Source: an uncultured Prevotellaceae bacterium
GTDB lineage: Bacteria > Bacteroidota > Bacteroidia > Bacteroidales > Bacteroidaceae
Direction of reading: 5' to 3'
DNA: 64,000 bases
Assembly (NCBI GenBank): GCA_902767775.1
Contig: CACXIP010000001.1
Coordinates: 1 to 64,000 of the forward strand
Shown here: positions 16,053 to 24,827 of the stretch, piece after piece
How the letters are laid out: the number at the start of each line of letters is the position of its first letter
How positions within the stretch are numbered: the first letter of the stretch is position 1
Notes under the pieces: generated by a model
Database searches by the model: none
Told to the model about the DNA's origin: nothing
The model's input: the letters and a program-made list of their open reading frames with translations, nothing else
Made by a program: the position numbers and the translations under genes

Positions 16053-17534
16053 ATGCTAAGGAAAATAAGGATTACACTCGCAACAATCATGTTTGTTGGC
16101 ATTACGTTGCTGTTTCTTGATTTCACGGGAACAGCACATCATTGGCTGTCGTGGATGGCAAAGGTGCAGTTCCTGCCGGCCTTGCTGGCACTCAATTTTG
16201 TGATTCTTGCTGTATTGCTTTTACTCACATTGGTCTTTGGAAGGATATACTGCTCTGTCATCTGTCCGTTGGGAGTGATGCAGGATGTCCTTGCCAAACT
16301 CAATCGAAAAAAGAACAAATACTCCTATTCCAAGGCTGTGTCTTGGCTGAGGTACACCATGCTCGGACTGATGGTGGCAGCTTTCGCCGCAGGCCTAGGG
16401 TCTTTCGTCGCATTGCTGGCTCCCTACAGTGCGTTTGGACGCATCGTCACACATCTGTTGCAGCCTCTGTGGCGGCTGGGCAACAATGTGCTGGCAGGGA
16501 TAGCCGAGAGAGCCGACAGCTACACCTTCTATACCACAGAGGTATGGGTGAAAGGTGTTTCCACGCTGGTTGTCGCAGCCGTGACATTGGTCGTTGTCGG
16601 TTTGCTGGCATGGCGCAATGGGCGCACCTATTGCAACACGATTTGTCCTGTGGGTACGGTGCTGAGCTTCTTCGCACGTTTCTCGTGGCTGAAAATCAGA
16701 TTTGATGAGGAAAAATGCCGCAACTGCTCACTTTGCAGCAAGAACTGCAAGGCTGCCTGTATCGACTATCAGACACACACGGTGGACTACAGCAGATGTG
16801 TGGTATGCGGCAACTGCCAGAAAGCATGCAAGTTTGGAGCCCTAAGCTACACCCATCGCCCAGCTTCTGTGAAGGAAGCGTCTGCTGAGGGTGATGCCAA
16901 GGAGGTGGACAAGGGCAAGCGCTCTTTCCTGCTCTCCACGACGTTGCTTGCCACTGCCGCCCTTGCTGAGGAGAAAAAGAAAGTGGATGGCGGATTGGCG
17001 GTGATTGAGGAGAAGGTGGCACCACATCGGCAGACCCCTCTCACTCCACCGGGTTCGCTGAGTGCCAACAACATGGCGAAGCGGTGCACGGGTTGCCAAC
17101 TTTGTGTGTCGGAGTGCCCCAACGAGGTGCTCAGGCCCTCTGGGGGACTGATGACGCTTATGCAGCCAGTGATGTCCTATGAGAGAGGCTATTGCCGACC
17201 AGAATGCAACCGATGCTCAGAGGTATGTCCCACAGGAGCCATCAAGCCCATCACCTTGGAAGACAAGACGGCTGTCCAAATAGGACATGCGGTGTGGATT
17301 AAGAAAAACTGCATTGCGGTGACCGATGGTGTGGAGTGCGGCAACTGCGCCCGTCATTGTCCTGCCGGTGCCATAGAGATGGTGCCGCTTGATGAGGAGG
17401 ATGAGGACACTCCATTTGTGCCGGCCGTCAATGAGTCGCGCTGCATTGGTTGCGGGGCTTGTGAGCATCTATGTCCGTCTCGTCCTCTTCCCGCCATCTA
17501 TGTAGAAGGTCATGAGGTACACAAATCGATTTAG
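16053..17534 (+). CDS. Membrane polyferredoxin, NapH-NapG-like fusion
   Basis: A 493-residue iron-sulfur protein. The first half is NapH-like: hydrophobic segments near 7-24, 38-62, 101-124 and 168-187, membrane-edge motifs CSVICP (Cys67, Cys71) and CNTICP (Cys194, Cys198), and two [4Fe-4S] clusters at Cys222-232 and Cys249-259. After a basic stretch KGKR a hydrophobic segment (291-305, SFLLSTTLLATAALA) resembles a Tat signal. The second half is NapG-like, with PPGSLSANNMAKRCTGCQLC at its start and clusters at Cys345-355, Cys381-392, Cys429-436 and Cys464-474. NapH and NapG pass quinol electrons to periplasmic NapA; no nap reductase is here. The partner is probably the exported reductase downstream (52-base gap). 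Confidence 0.85.
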   Translation: MLRKIRITLATIMFVGITLLFLDFTGTAHHWLSWMAKVQFLPALLALNFVILAVLLLLTLVFGRIYCSVICPLGVMQDVLAKLNRKKNKYSYSKAVSWLRYTMLGLMVAAFAAGLGSFVALLAPYSAFGRIVTHLLQPLWRLGNNVLAGIAERADSYTFYTTEVWVKGVSTLVVAAVTLVVVGLLAWRNGRTYCNTICPVGTVLSFFARFSWLKIRFDEEKCRNCSLCSKNCKAACIDYQTHTVDYSRCVVCGNCQKACKFGALSYTHRPASVKEASAEGDAKEVDKGKRSFLLSTTLLATAALAEEKKKVDGGLAVIEEKVAPHRQTPLTPPGSLSANNMAKRCTGCQLCVSECPNEVLRPSGGLMTLMQPVMSYERGYCRPECNRCSEVCPTGAIKPITLEDKTAVQIGHAVWIKKNCIAVTDGVECGNCARHCPAGAIEMVPLDEEDEDTPFVPAVNESRCIGCGACEHLCPSRPLPAIYVEGHEVHKSI

Positions 17535-17586
17535 TGGCGCAGTTCTATCCAATCACCAACAAAATCCATAATTCACGTAAAAAATC

Positions 17587-19005
17587 ATGAAAAAAAATAT
17601 ATCCAGACGTCAATTCCTCAAACTCTTCGGTGGTGGCGCCGCTGTTGCCTCTGCCGCTTTGGTGGGGTGTGGAAAGAGTGGTGTGGCAGATGCCTCACAG
17701 GATGATTATCGCAACCAGGTGGAACCCCCTGTAGGTAAGATGTCCTATAGGGTTAACCCAAAGACCAACGACAAAGTGTCGTTGTTGGGTTATGGCATGA
17801 TGCGCCTTCCGACCAAAGGAGAAAAAGGAAATGAGACCATTGACCAGGAAATGGTCAACAGATTGGTGGATTATGCCATTGAGCATGGTGTGAATTATTT
17901 TGACACATCTCCCGCTTATTGCATGGGGCATTCCGAGGAGTCCACAGGTATTGCCTTGCACAAGTATCCGCGAGACAAATATTTCGTGGCAACCAAACTA
18001 TCCAACTTCGACCCCTCCACGCAGACCAGGGAAGGTGCTATCAAGATGTACCACGATTCCATGCGTGACCTGCAGGTGGATTATATCGACTATTACCTGC
18101 TTCATGCCATCGGTGGAGGTGGAATGGATGCGCTCCATGCCAGATACCTCGACAATGGTATTCTCGATTTCCTGTTGAAGGAAAGGGAGGCAGGGCGCAT
18201 TCGCAACCTTGGCTTCTCATACCATGGCGATGTTGAGGTGTTTGACTATCTGCTTGAGCATAACGATTATTATAAGTGGGATTTCGTGCAGATAGAACTC
18301 AACTATCTGGACTGGGATTATGCCAATGAAATCAACAGCGACAACACAGATGCCAGTTATCTTTACGCAGAATTGCAGAAAAAAGGCATCCCTGCTGTGG
18401 TGATGGAACCATTGCTTGGAGGGCGTCTTGCCAATATGCCTCAGTTCCTTATCACAAAACTCAAACAGCGTGATCCGGAGAAGTCGGTGGCATCTTGGGC
18501 TTTCAGGTATGCAGGAACACCGGAGGGAGTGCTCACTGTTCTGAGTGGAATGACCTACATGGAGCACCTGAAAGACAATCTGCTGTCTTATTGTCCTTTG
18601 GTGCCCCTCACCGAGGAGGAGAACAATTTCCTTTATGATGTGGCAAAGGAGTTGGTCGGTGTGGACAATATCCCATGCAACGACTGCAAATACTGCATGC
18701 CGTGTCCCTATGGCATTGATATCCCCGGCATTTTCGTTCATTATAACAAGTGCAAAAACGAGGGACGTCTGCCTGTAGCCAACATGCAGGAGGAATACAG
18801 AAAGAGAAGGCGTGAGTACCTTATCGGTCTCGACCGTGCCGTACCCAAGATGAGGCAGGCAGACCATTGCATAGGATGCGGACAGTGCGTGCCACATTGC
18901 CCGCAGAGTATAAGGATTCCACGCGAGCTGCAAAAAATCTCAGATTTTGTAGAAACCCTGCGCCGCAATCCTCTCGAATTCCCCAAAGATGATGCAGAAG
19001 GATAA
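17587..19005 (+). CDS. Tat-exported aldo/keto reductase with C-terminal ferredoxin motifs
   Basis: A 472-residue protein with a twin-arginine signal (SRRQFLK, residues 6-12) and a possible lipid-anchor Cys28 (ALVGC). The aldo/keto reductase barrel follows, with all four catalytic positions present: Asp106, Tyr111, Lys137 and His173. Near the C-terminus are two cysteine motifs, CNDCKYCMPC and CIGCGQCVPHC, for two [4Fe-4S] clusters, as in the AKR/ferredoxin fusion family. Export beyond the NADPH pool suggests electrons come through the clusters, most simply from the polyferredoxin encoded just upstream. Substrate unknown. The start at 17587 is fixed by the Tat signal. Confidence 0.9.
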   Translation: MKKNISRRQFLKLFGGGAAVASAALVGCGKSGVADASQDDYRNQVEPPVGKMSYRVNPKTNDKVSLLGYGMMRLPTKGEKGNETIDQEMVNRLVDYAIEHGVNYFDTSPAYCMGHSEESTGIALHKYPRDKYFVATKLSNFDPSTQTREGAIKMYHDSMRDLQVDYIDYYLLHAIGGGGMDALHARYLDNGILDFLLKEREAGRIRNLGFSYHGDVEVFDYLLEHNDYYKWDFVQIELNYLDWDYANEINSDNTDASYLYAELQKKGIPAVVMEPLLGGRLANMPQFLITKLKQRDPEKSVASWAFRYAGTPEGVLTVLSGMTYMEHLKDNLLSYCPLVPLTEEENNFLYDVAKELVGVDNIPCNDCKYCMPCPYGIDIPGIFVHYNKCKNEGRLPVANMQEEYRKRRREYLIGLDRAVPKMRQADHCIGCGQCVPHCPQSIRIPRELQKISDFVETLRRNPLEFPKDDAEG

Positions 19006-19071
19006 GAAGATGAGAAATTTGAATTTCCCCAATTCCCAAACTCCTATAATATCATACGTCTACACTTCTAC

Positions 19072-19090
19072 ACTCCTAAACTCCTAAAAA
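19072..19090. repeat. ACTCCTAAA spacer repeat
   Basis: Two units of ACTCCTAAA abut the xseB start codon. They are the reverse complement of the TTTAGGAGT repeats at 40771-40830 and 44228-44322, so this is one dispersed spacer family. Confidence 0.75.
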
Positions 19091-19288
19091 ATGCCCGATA
19101 AAATCAATTATGAGGCGGCTGTCGCCGAACTTGAGTCTATCGTCAGGAAGATGGAGAACGACCAGCTCGACATCGACTCCCTGACGGAACAACTGAAAAG
19201 AGCACAGGAACTCATCAAACTTTGCAAGGACAAACTCTCCAAGACAGACGAGGAAATCAAGCAGATTCTTGGAGAGCAAGCAGAGTGA
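19091..19288 (+). CDS. xseB: Exodeoxyribonuclease VII small subunit
   Basis: A 65-residue protein with the XseB pattern: YEAAVAELESIVRKME, then a long amphipathic helix ending in KLSKTDEEIKQIL. XseB subunits coat the arm of XseA to form the exonuclease that degrades single-stranded DNA. No xseA lies on either side; the gene upstream is the exported reductase, 85 bases away across a repeat-containing spacer. The length is normal. Confidence 0.93.
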   Translation: MPDKINYEAAVAELESIVRKMENDQLDIDSLTEQLKRAQELIKLCKDKLSKTDEEIKQILGEQAE

Positions 19289-19433
19289 TGAGCAACACGC
19301 TGCCATTCATCTTCAAATGTGAAAAATTTTTAATATTTCATTTCTTGTATAACAAATTGGCGTTTTGTTCGTCTTTATTATGCAGGCAGGATAATATTGT
19401 GGCCTGCTACTATGTCTGACAAAAAATCATTTG

Positions 19434-19703
19434 ATGGAAATGAAAATATTTAACGATACCGCTTCATACGTCAAGGACCTTACCAATCTGATATGGGATT
19501 TTATTCATCACCGCGAACAGTATCCTGTTAATGCCAAGTTGGCAGTGCAGCCTGAAGTCCTCGCCAATGTTATCGATGACCCTGAGCAATGTGCCTATTG
19601 CGATTTCTACGACCTGAGTTTGTTTATTTCGCAAGACAACAACGGTCGTCCTGTGCCCAATCTGTTGGCAATCAACAATATGGCAAACAGATACTGTGGA
19701 TAA
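19434..19703 (+). CDS. Small hypothetical protein
   Basis: An 89-residue soluble protein, no signal peptide or membrane segment, with a CAYCDF motif that could bind a metal. I do not recognise a family, though the composition and lack of frame breaks suggest a real gene. ATG 19434 and ATG 19440 are both possible; TTG 19431 is less likely. It converges with the FISUMP gene at 19706, their stop codons being only a few bases apart. Confidence 0.6.
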   Translation: MEMKIFNDTASYVKDLTNLIWDFIHHREQYPVNAKLAVQPEVLANVIDDPEQCAYCDFYDLSLFISQDNNGRPVPNLLAINNMANRYCG

Positions 19704-19705
19704 GG

Positions 19706-20485
19706 TCACAGCCTCACTTTTTTACCCCTTACTATATACAGTCCTGGTTTGAGGTGCTGCAATCCGTCGGAAAGGCAGCCCACCTTTATGCCATATATGC
19801 TGTATACGGTTTCGCCATGTTGGGCTTTTGCAGAAGGGATTTGCCTGATATCACTTGCAAAATCAGTGACAGGGCGGATGGATAGTCCGTTTTTCCTGCC
19901 ACCATTGTTTAGGCATACCACCCAACTGTCGCCAAATCCCAGATGGTGGGCGTAGAAACTGCCGTATGGCGACGGTTTCCCCGACCAGTAGTGACCCTCG
20001 ACGTCGCGGTAGGAAAAAGAGGTGTCGCGTCTTCCAGAGGCAGGAAGGAAGATGCTGTTTCTGTTCATGCCTTTGAACAAGGCGCCTTGTGTTTGGTTGA
20101 CAACCGTCCAAAGGTAGGCGGTATGTTCAATCAGTTCGTTGATTTGCTCAGGCGACGGCATGCTCCATTCCTCTCCCCATCTCACTCGTGCCACGTCGTA
20201 GTCGGTTCCACTGATGCTGTCGCCGAGGCTATGGCAGGTGTCCCAAGTGCCGTCGCTGTGGATGTAGTTCTCGTAAGTAAATTCCTCCTTCTCTTCCGTC
20301 TCTCCCCAGGCATAGTAACCACCATATTCCTCGGGGGAGTTGGCATCAATGTTGCAGCAAGCCCACAGAGTGCCTGATGCCAATCCCAAATCGATAGCAT
20401 GCGGATGGTGCTCATCAGGACAGGTCTGTGCTTTGACTGTCAGTGCTGTGAGCATCAGCATAAGAGCTGTCAGCTTACTGCTCAT
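19706..20485 (-). CDS. Secreted FISUMP-domain protein
   Basis: A 259-residue secreted protein: a signal peptide (residues 1-20, ending TVKAQ), one FISUMP-like domain (CPDEHHPHAIDLGLASGTLW, YYAWGETEEK, SIRPVTDF) and a short tail (YSIYGIKV...GLYIVRGKKVRL). It is the single-domain relative of the protein at 4273, which shows what an intact signal peptide of this group looks like. Family members are surface or secreted; the ligand is unknown. It follows the 20502 gene by 16 bases and is probably co-transcribed with it. Confidence 0.85.
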   Translation of the reverse strand: MSSKLTALMLMLTALTVKAQTCPDEHHPHAIDLGLASGTLWACCNIDANSPEEYGGYYAWGETEEKEEFTYENYIHSDGTWDTCHSLGDSISGTDYDVARVRWGEEWSMPSPEQINELIEHTAYLWTVVNQTQGALFKGMNRNSIFLPASGRRDTSFSYRDVEGHYWSGKPSPYGSFYAHHLGFGDSWVVCLNNGGRKNGLSIRPVTDFASDIRQIPSAKAQHGETVYSIYGIKVGCLSDGLQHLKPGLYIVRGKKVRL

Positions 20486-20501
20486 CTCCTCTTTCTTTGT
20501 A

Positions 20502-21173
20502 TTACTGTTCTCTCAATTTGAAGCTATAGCCGTCCCATTCCAACACCTCATTCCAGCGATCGCCACCACCGGCAGCCGACACCTTGATGTTCTTGCCCTT
20601 GCGGGGTAGGAAGAACACGCTTAGGCCGTCGCTATCATAGAGTGCTCCGATATCCTCGGGCAAAACTATCCTCATCTCTCTCTTTGCATTGTCGTAGACG
20701 AAGAAACAAGGACCGATATGGTTATCCCAACCATAGTCGTTGTTCATCATCCAAACAGTGTTGGCACATACCAGTTTATGCTTGCCGTCGGCACAGTTCC
20801 AAAAACACATTTCCATGACAGTAGTGTCCTTTTCCTGAGGATTGATGATTTGATAGCGCATATAGCCGTTCTTGGTGTCTACGCTGATGCTGGCATTCTT
20901 GCTGAGCGGCTTTTTCTGCTGATAGCGTTTCCATTCATCCAAGACCTTACCGAAGAATTCCATCTCCTTGGAGCGATAGTTGAGATAGGCGGTGGCAAAG
21001 TCGGAGATGGTGGGCCGGTTGCCTTTGAATTTGACAGCTATCCTTTCAGAATTCTCATCTTCATATTCGGGATATTCAAAGGTCTGAGCCGACATCCTCG
21101 GCATCCACAAAAACATCAAGATGGTGAGCAACACATAGGTGGCTCTCCTGCTATTCAAATTCTTTCGGTTCAT
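20502..21173 (-). CDS. Secreted protein of unknown function
   Basis: A 223-residue protein with a signal peptide after a basic N-terminus (MNRKNLNSRRATYVLLTILM, cleavage after SAQ). The mature part is mixed alpha/beta with a KNGYMRYQIINPQEKDTTVMEM stretch typical of a beta-sheet domain of a periplasmic or surface protein, but I cannot name a family. Met at 21173 is chosen over an upstream Met at 21233 because it directly precedes the signal peptide and because a -7-like TATATTTG lies upstream at 21200-21193. Confidence 0.75.
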   Translation of the reverse strand: MNRKNLNSRRATYVLLTILMFLWMPRMSAQTFEYPEYEDENSERIAVKFKGNRPTISDFATAYLNYRSKEMEFFGKVLDEWKRYQQKKPLSKNASISVDTKNGYMRYQIINPQEKDTTVMEMCFWNCADGKHKLVCANTVWMMNNDYGWDNHIGPCFFVYDNAKREMRIVLPEDIGALYDSDGLSVFFLPRKGKNIKVSAAGGGDRWNEVLEWDGYSFKLREQ

Positions 21174-21239
21174 AACTATTTCTGTTTTGTTGCAAATATA
21201 CATAATAAAATGTTTCCAATGGCTTATCCCCAATAAAAA

Positions 21240-21271
21240 TTTGGCTAAAACAATGGAAAATAGTATTTTTG
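21240..21271 (+). promoter_or_regulatory. Promoter of the dipeptidyl peptidase gene
   Basis: TTTG at 21240-21243, 20 bases, TATTTTTG at 21264-21271, ending 31 bases before the start codon at 21303. Confidence 0.75.
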
Positions 21272-21302
21272 CATGTTGTAATCAATGATACTTGGCATTC
21301 AA

Positions 21303-23528
21303 ATGAATAAAAAAATCGTTCGTTACCTTTTTCTGACGATAGCCTGCATGGCTTTCTCCTCTGTTGCTGAGGCAGGTGAGACACTGACTATCAGTGATAT
21401 CACGATGGGCAAGTACGCCGCCGACAATCTGCGTTCACTGACACCTCTTGCCGATGGGGAGAGTTTTGCACAAATCAGCCGCAACAGAGACAAGATACTC
21501 AAATACAGTTTCTCCACAGGAGAGGAGACGGGAGTCATTTTTGACATTTCCGCTACAGAGGGAGGAAAAATAGGGTCGGTGGACAGTTATGTGCCAAGTC
21601 CTGACGACAAGCGCATCCTTATTGCAACGAACACCCAGCGCATCTACAGACGCTCAGCCACAGCAGAGTTTTACGTCTACGAAGTGGATTCCCATCGGTT
21701 GACTCCTCTTTCGGTGAATGGTCCGCAGCAGTCGCCTGTATGGGCACCCGACAGCCGGAAGGTGGCTTTCGTGCGTGACAACAACATCTTTGTGGTGGAT
21801 GTTGCCGACGGGATGCGTGAAACACAGGTCACCACTGATGGCAAGCGCAATGAGGTCATCAACGGCATTCCCGACTGGGTCAACGAGGAGGAGTTCAGCA
21901 TCTCCACCTCGATGGTCTTCACTGCCGACAGCCGCCATATCTGTTGGGTTCGCTATGATGAAAGCAAGGTGAGGACCTACGCCCTCCAACTGTTCAAGGG
22001 CCTCAGTCCTGAGCGTAAGGAATATGCCGATTATCCCGGTTTCTATGATTACAAATATCCCAAGGCTGGGTGCGACAATGCTGTGGTGACGGCATGGAGC
22101 CATGACCTCAATGCCAAGGCGAGTTCACAGATACAGTTGCCCTTGCCCGCAGAGGGCTACATCCCGCGCATCCTTGCCGGAATTGGCGAGAGTGATGTGC
22201 TGCTCTATACATTGAACCGTCATCAGGACTCGCTCTGTGTGTATAGCGCCGACGCAGCCACCCTCTCTTGCAAGCGTCTGTTTTTGGAGACTGTGCCCAA
22301 ATATGTGAAGGAGGAGGTGCTCAGTCTCATCACCTGTTATCCCAAGGGGGCACTTCTGCCCAGCGAGAGGGATGGTTTCCTGCAGGTTTATCTCATCGAC
22401 CAGGATTATAGGAGAGTCAAGAAGCTGACCAATGCCCGCTATGGCGTGACGGACATCTATGGATATGACGAGAAAGCACAGAAACTGTATTATCAGGCGG
22501 CAGGCAGGTCGCCAATGGAGCGTGAGGTATATGTGACCGACCGCAAGGGCCGCACCACGATGCTTACCCAAAGGAAGGGGTGGAACAGCGCGCTCTTCTC
22601 AGCAGACTACAAGTATTACATCTGCACATGGAGCGACATGTCCACACCTTACCAATGTGATGTGTTCACCACGACGGGAAAGACACTACGCTCAGTAGTT
22701 GACAATGCCTCGCTCAAGGAAAAACTATCTACCCTCAGCAAACCCATCAAGGAGATGTTCACCTTCACCACTTCAGAGGGGGTGACGCTCAACGGATGGA
22801 TGGTCAAACCCGCCGACTTCAATCCCAACAAGAAATATCCGGTCATCATGTTCCAATACAGCGGTCCGGGCAGTCAGCAGGTGGTCAACTCCTGGAGTTT
22901 CGGTTCGATGGGGCAGGGTGGTCTCTACGACCACTACCTGGCCGACCAAGGTTTTGTTGTCGTCTGCACGGACGGCAGGGGAACCGGAGGCAGAGGGGCA
23001 GAGTTTGAGAAATGCACCTATATGCAGCTCGGTGAGCTGGAGGCTCGCGACCAGGTGGAGACCGCCATCTGGCTTGGCAAGCAACCCTATGTCGATGCCG
23101 ACCGCATCGGCATTTGGGGATGGAGCTACGGCGGATTCTGCACGCTCATGAGCATGAGTGAGGGAAGGGGAGTGTTCCATGCCGGAGTGGCGGTGGCACC
23201 GCCTACCAACTGGCGTTTCTACGACTCTATCTATACGGAGCGCTTCATGAGGACGCCTAAGGAGAATCCCGACGGATATGCCGTCAACCCATCAGTGAAG
23301 GCTGACCGTCTGCATGGCAGTTTGCTCATCTGCCATGGACTTGCCGACGACAATGTCCACCCGCAGAACACTTTTGAGTACAGCGAGGCACTCGTACAGG
23401 CAGACAAGGACTTCCGCGAAATCATCTACACCAACCGCAACCACAGCATCTATGGGAGCAACACTCGCAATCATCTGCTCAGGCAGATTGCCCAATTCTT
23501 TGAGGAAAACCTAAAAAACAATCCATAA
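21303..23528 (+). CDS. Dipeptidyl peptidase IV (S9B family)
   Basis: A 741-residue exported serine peptidase that removes Xaa-Pro or Xaa-Ala dipeptides from peptide N-termini in the periplasm. Signal peptide: about residues 1-24. An eight-bladed propeller region covers about 40-480, with the DWVNEEEF motif (Glu195-Glu197) that anchors the substrate amino group. The hydrolase domain follows, with nucleophile Ser608 in GWSYGG, Asp682 in HGLADDN and His714 in NRNHSIYG. Length matches the family. ATG 21303 starts the signal peptide; an in-frame ATG at 21285 adds only six residues. The DUF4861 gene follows after 28 bases. Confidence 0.95.
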   Translation: MNKKIVRYLFLTIACMAFSSVAEAGETLTISDITMGKYAADNLRSLTPLADGESFAQISRNRDKILKYSFSTGEETGVIFDISATEGGKIGSVDSYVPSPDDKRILIATNTQRIYRRSATAEFYVYEVDSHRLTPLSVNGPQQSPVWAPDSRKVAFVRDNNIFVVDVADGMRETQVTTDGKRNEVINGIPDWVNEEEFSISTSMVFTADSRHICWVRYDESKVRTYALQLFKGLSPERKEYADYPGFYDYKYPKAGCDNAVVTAWSHDLNAKASSQIQLPLPAEGYIPRILAGIGESDVLLYTLNRHQDSLCVYSADAATLSCKRLFLETVPKYVKEEVLSLITCYPKGALLPSERDGFLQVYLIDQDYRRVKKLTNARYGVTDIYGYDEKAQKLYYQAAGRSPMEREVYVTDRKGRTTMLTQRKGWNSALFSADYKYYICTWSDMSTPYQCDVFTTTGKTLRSVVDNASLKEKLSTLSKPIKEMFTFTTSEGVTLNGWMVKPADFNPNKKYPVIMFQYSGPGSQQVVNSWSFGSMGQGGLYDHYLADQGFVVVCTDGRGTGGRGAEFEKCTYMQLGELEARDQVETAIWLGKQPYVDADRIGIWGWSYGGFCTLMSMSEGRGVFHAGVAVAPPTNWRFYDSIYTERFMRTPKENPDGYAVNPSVKADRLHGSLLICHGLADDNVHPQNTFEYSEALVQADKDFREIIYTNRNHSIYGSNTRNHLLRQIAQFFEENLKNNP

Positions 23529-23556
23529 AGCAATCATCAAAAAACGAACAATAATT

Positions 23557-24786
23557 ATGAAATCTACAAAACTATTCTTCTTTGCACTCGGTATGGTTGC
23601 ATTGACCATGCCCGCAAACATTTTGGCGAAGGACGTCAATATCGTGGTCACCAACAATGAGCCTGTGCAGCGGCAGGAACTGGTCGAGGTCAGCCTCGAC
23701 GAGGTCTATGCCCAGATGGGTGTGGCAAAAGGCAAGGAACTTATCGTGAAGAATGCACTTGGGCAGGAAGTGGCATATCAGGTCACATACGATGGCAAAT
23801 TGCTGATAGACGCTTCTGTGAGGCCTTGCGGAAAAGCCACTTTCACCGTAACTGCCGGAAAACCGCAGCAGATGAAAGTCTTTGTCACAGGAAAGATGTA
23901 CCCAGAGCGTGTAGATGACATTGCGTGGGAGAACGACCGCACAGCATATCGCCTCTATGGTCCTGCCCTGCAGCGCTCCGGCGAGAAGGCATATGGCATC
24001 GATGTGTGGCTGAAGAACACTCCCGACCTGGAGGTTGACAAGAGGTACAAAGTGGAACTCGGCAACCACGACAAAATCCAGCAACTGCTCAAGGCAGGCA
24101 AGAAGGATGAGGCAAAGCAGGTGGAGATAGAGACGACCTACCATTTCGACCACGGCTACGGACTCGACTGCTATAAGGTGGGTCCCACACTCGGCTGCGG
24201 CGCACCTGCCCTAATGGAAAACGGTCAGCTTGTCATGCCCTACAGTTACAAGGACTACAAAATCCTCGACAACGGCCCACTGCGGTTTACTGTCGACCTG
24301 ACCTACAATCCTGCTGCTGCCAATGGAGACAAGAACATCATCGAGCACCGTATCCTCAGTCTCGACAAGGGTTCGAACTTCAACCGCATGACGGTGTGGT
24401 ATGAGAATCTGTCGAAACCGACCGACATCGCTGCTGGCGTGGTCATCCATGTGGAGGACCAACAGACATTGAAGTGTGGCCGCGACTTCGTGGCATACGC
24501 CGACCCCACAGACAATCCTTCGGCGCAGAATTTCCAAATCTACGTTGCCGCCCTCTTCCCCAATGGTATCAGCGAGACCCGCACATTGCTCTATCCGGAA
24601 CCCCGCAATGGTGCCGCCGGTCATGCTGTGGGTATCCTCAAGGGATATACAAGCAACGACAAATTCACCTATTATTTCGGTTCGGCATGGAGCAAGAATG
24701 ACGTGCGCACCTTCGATGAGTGGGTGGCCCGCATCAACAGTTTCCTGGATGCCCTCCACAGTCCCCTCGAGGCAGAGGTCAAATAA
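23557..24786 (+). CDS. Secreted DUF4861 family protein
   Basis: A 409-residue secreted protein: signal peptide about residues 1-24 (ending ILAKD), then the DUF4861 pattern with DDIAWENDRTAYRLYGPAL, YHFDHGYGLDCYKVGPTLG and the C-terminal YYFGSAWSKNDV. The family has no assigned activity; members are often near pectin-degrading enzymes, which would fit the PL11, GH28 and GH43 genes of this window, though the nearest is over 10 kb away. It probably shares a transcript with the peptidase upstream. Confidence 0.88.
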   Translation: MKSTKLFFFALGMVALTMPANILAKDVNIVVTNNEPVQRQELVEVSLDEVYAQMGVAKGKELIVKNALGQEVAYQVTYDGKLLIDASVRPCGKATFTVTAGKPQQMKVFVTGKMYPERVDDIAWENDRTAYRLYGPALQRSGEKAYGIDVWLKNTPDLEVDKRYKVELGNHDKIQQLLKAGKKDEAKQVEIETTYHFDHGYGLDCYKVGPTLGCGAPALMENGQLVMPYSYKDYKILDNGPLRFTVDLTYNPAAANGDKNIIEHRILSLDKGSNFNRMTVWYENLSKPTDIAAGVVIHVEDQQTLKCGRDFVAYADPTDNPSAQNFQIYVAALFPNGISETRTLLYPEPRNGAAGHAVGILKGYTSNDKFTYYFGSAWSKNDVRTFDEWVARINSFLDALHSPLEAEVK

Positions 24787-24827
24787 TAGCGCATGATGAC
24801 TCAACTTCTAATTAAAACAACATAAAA

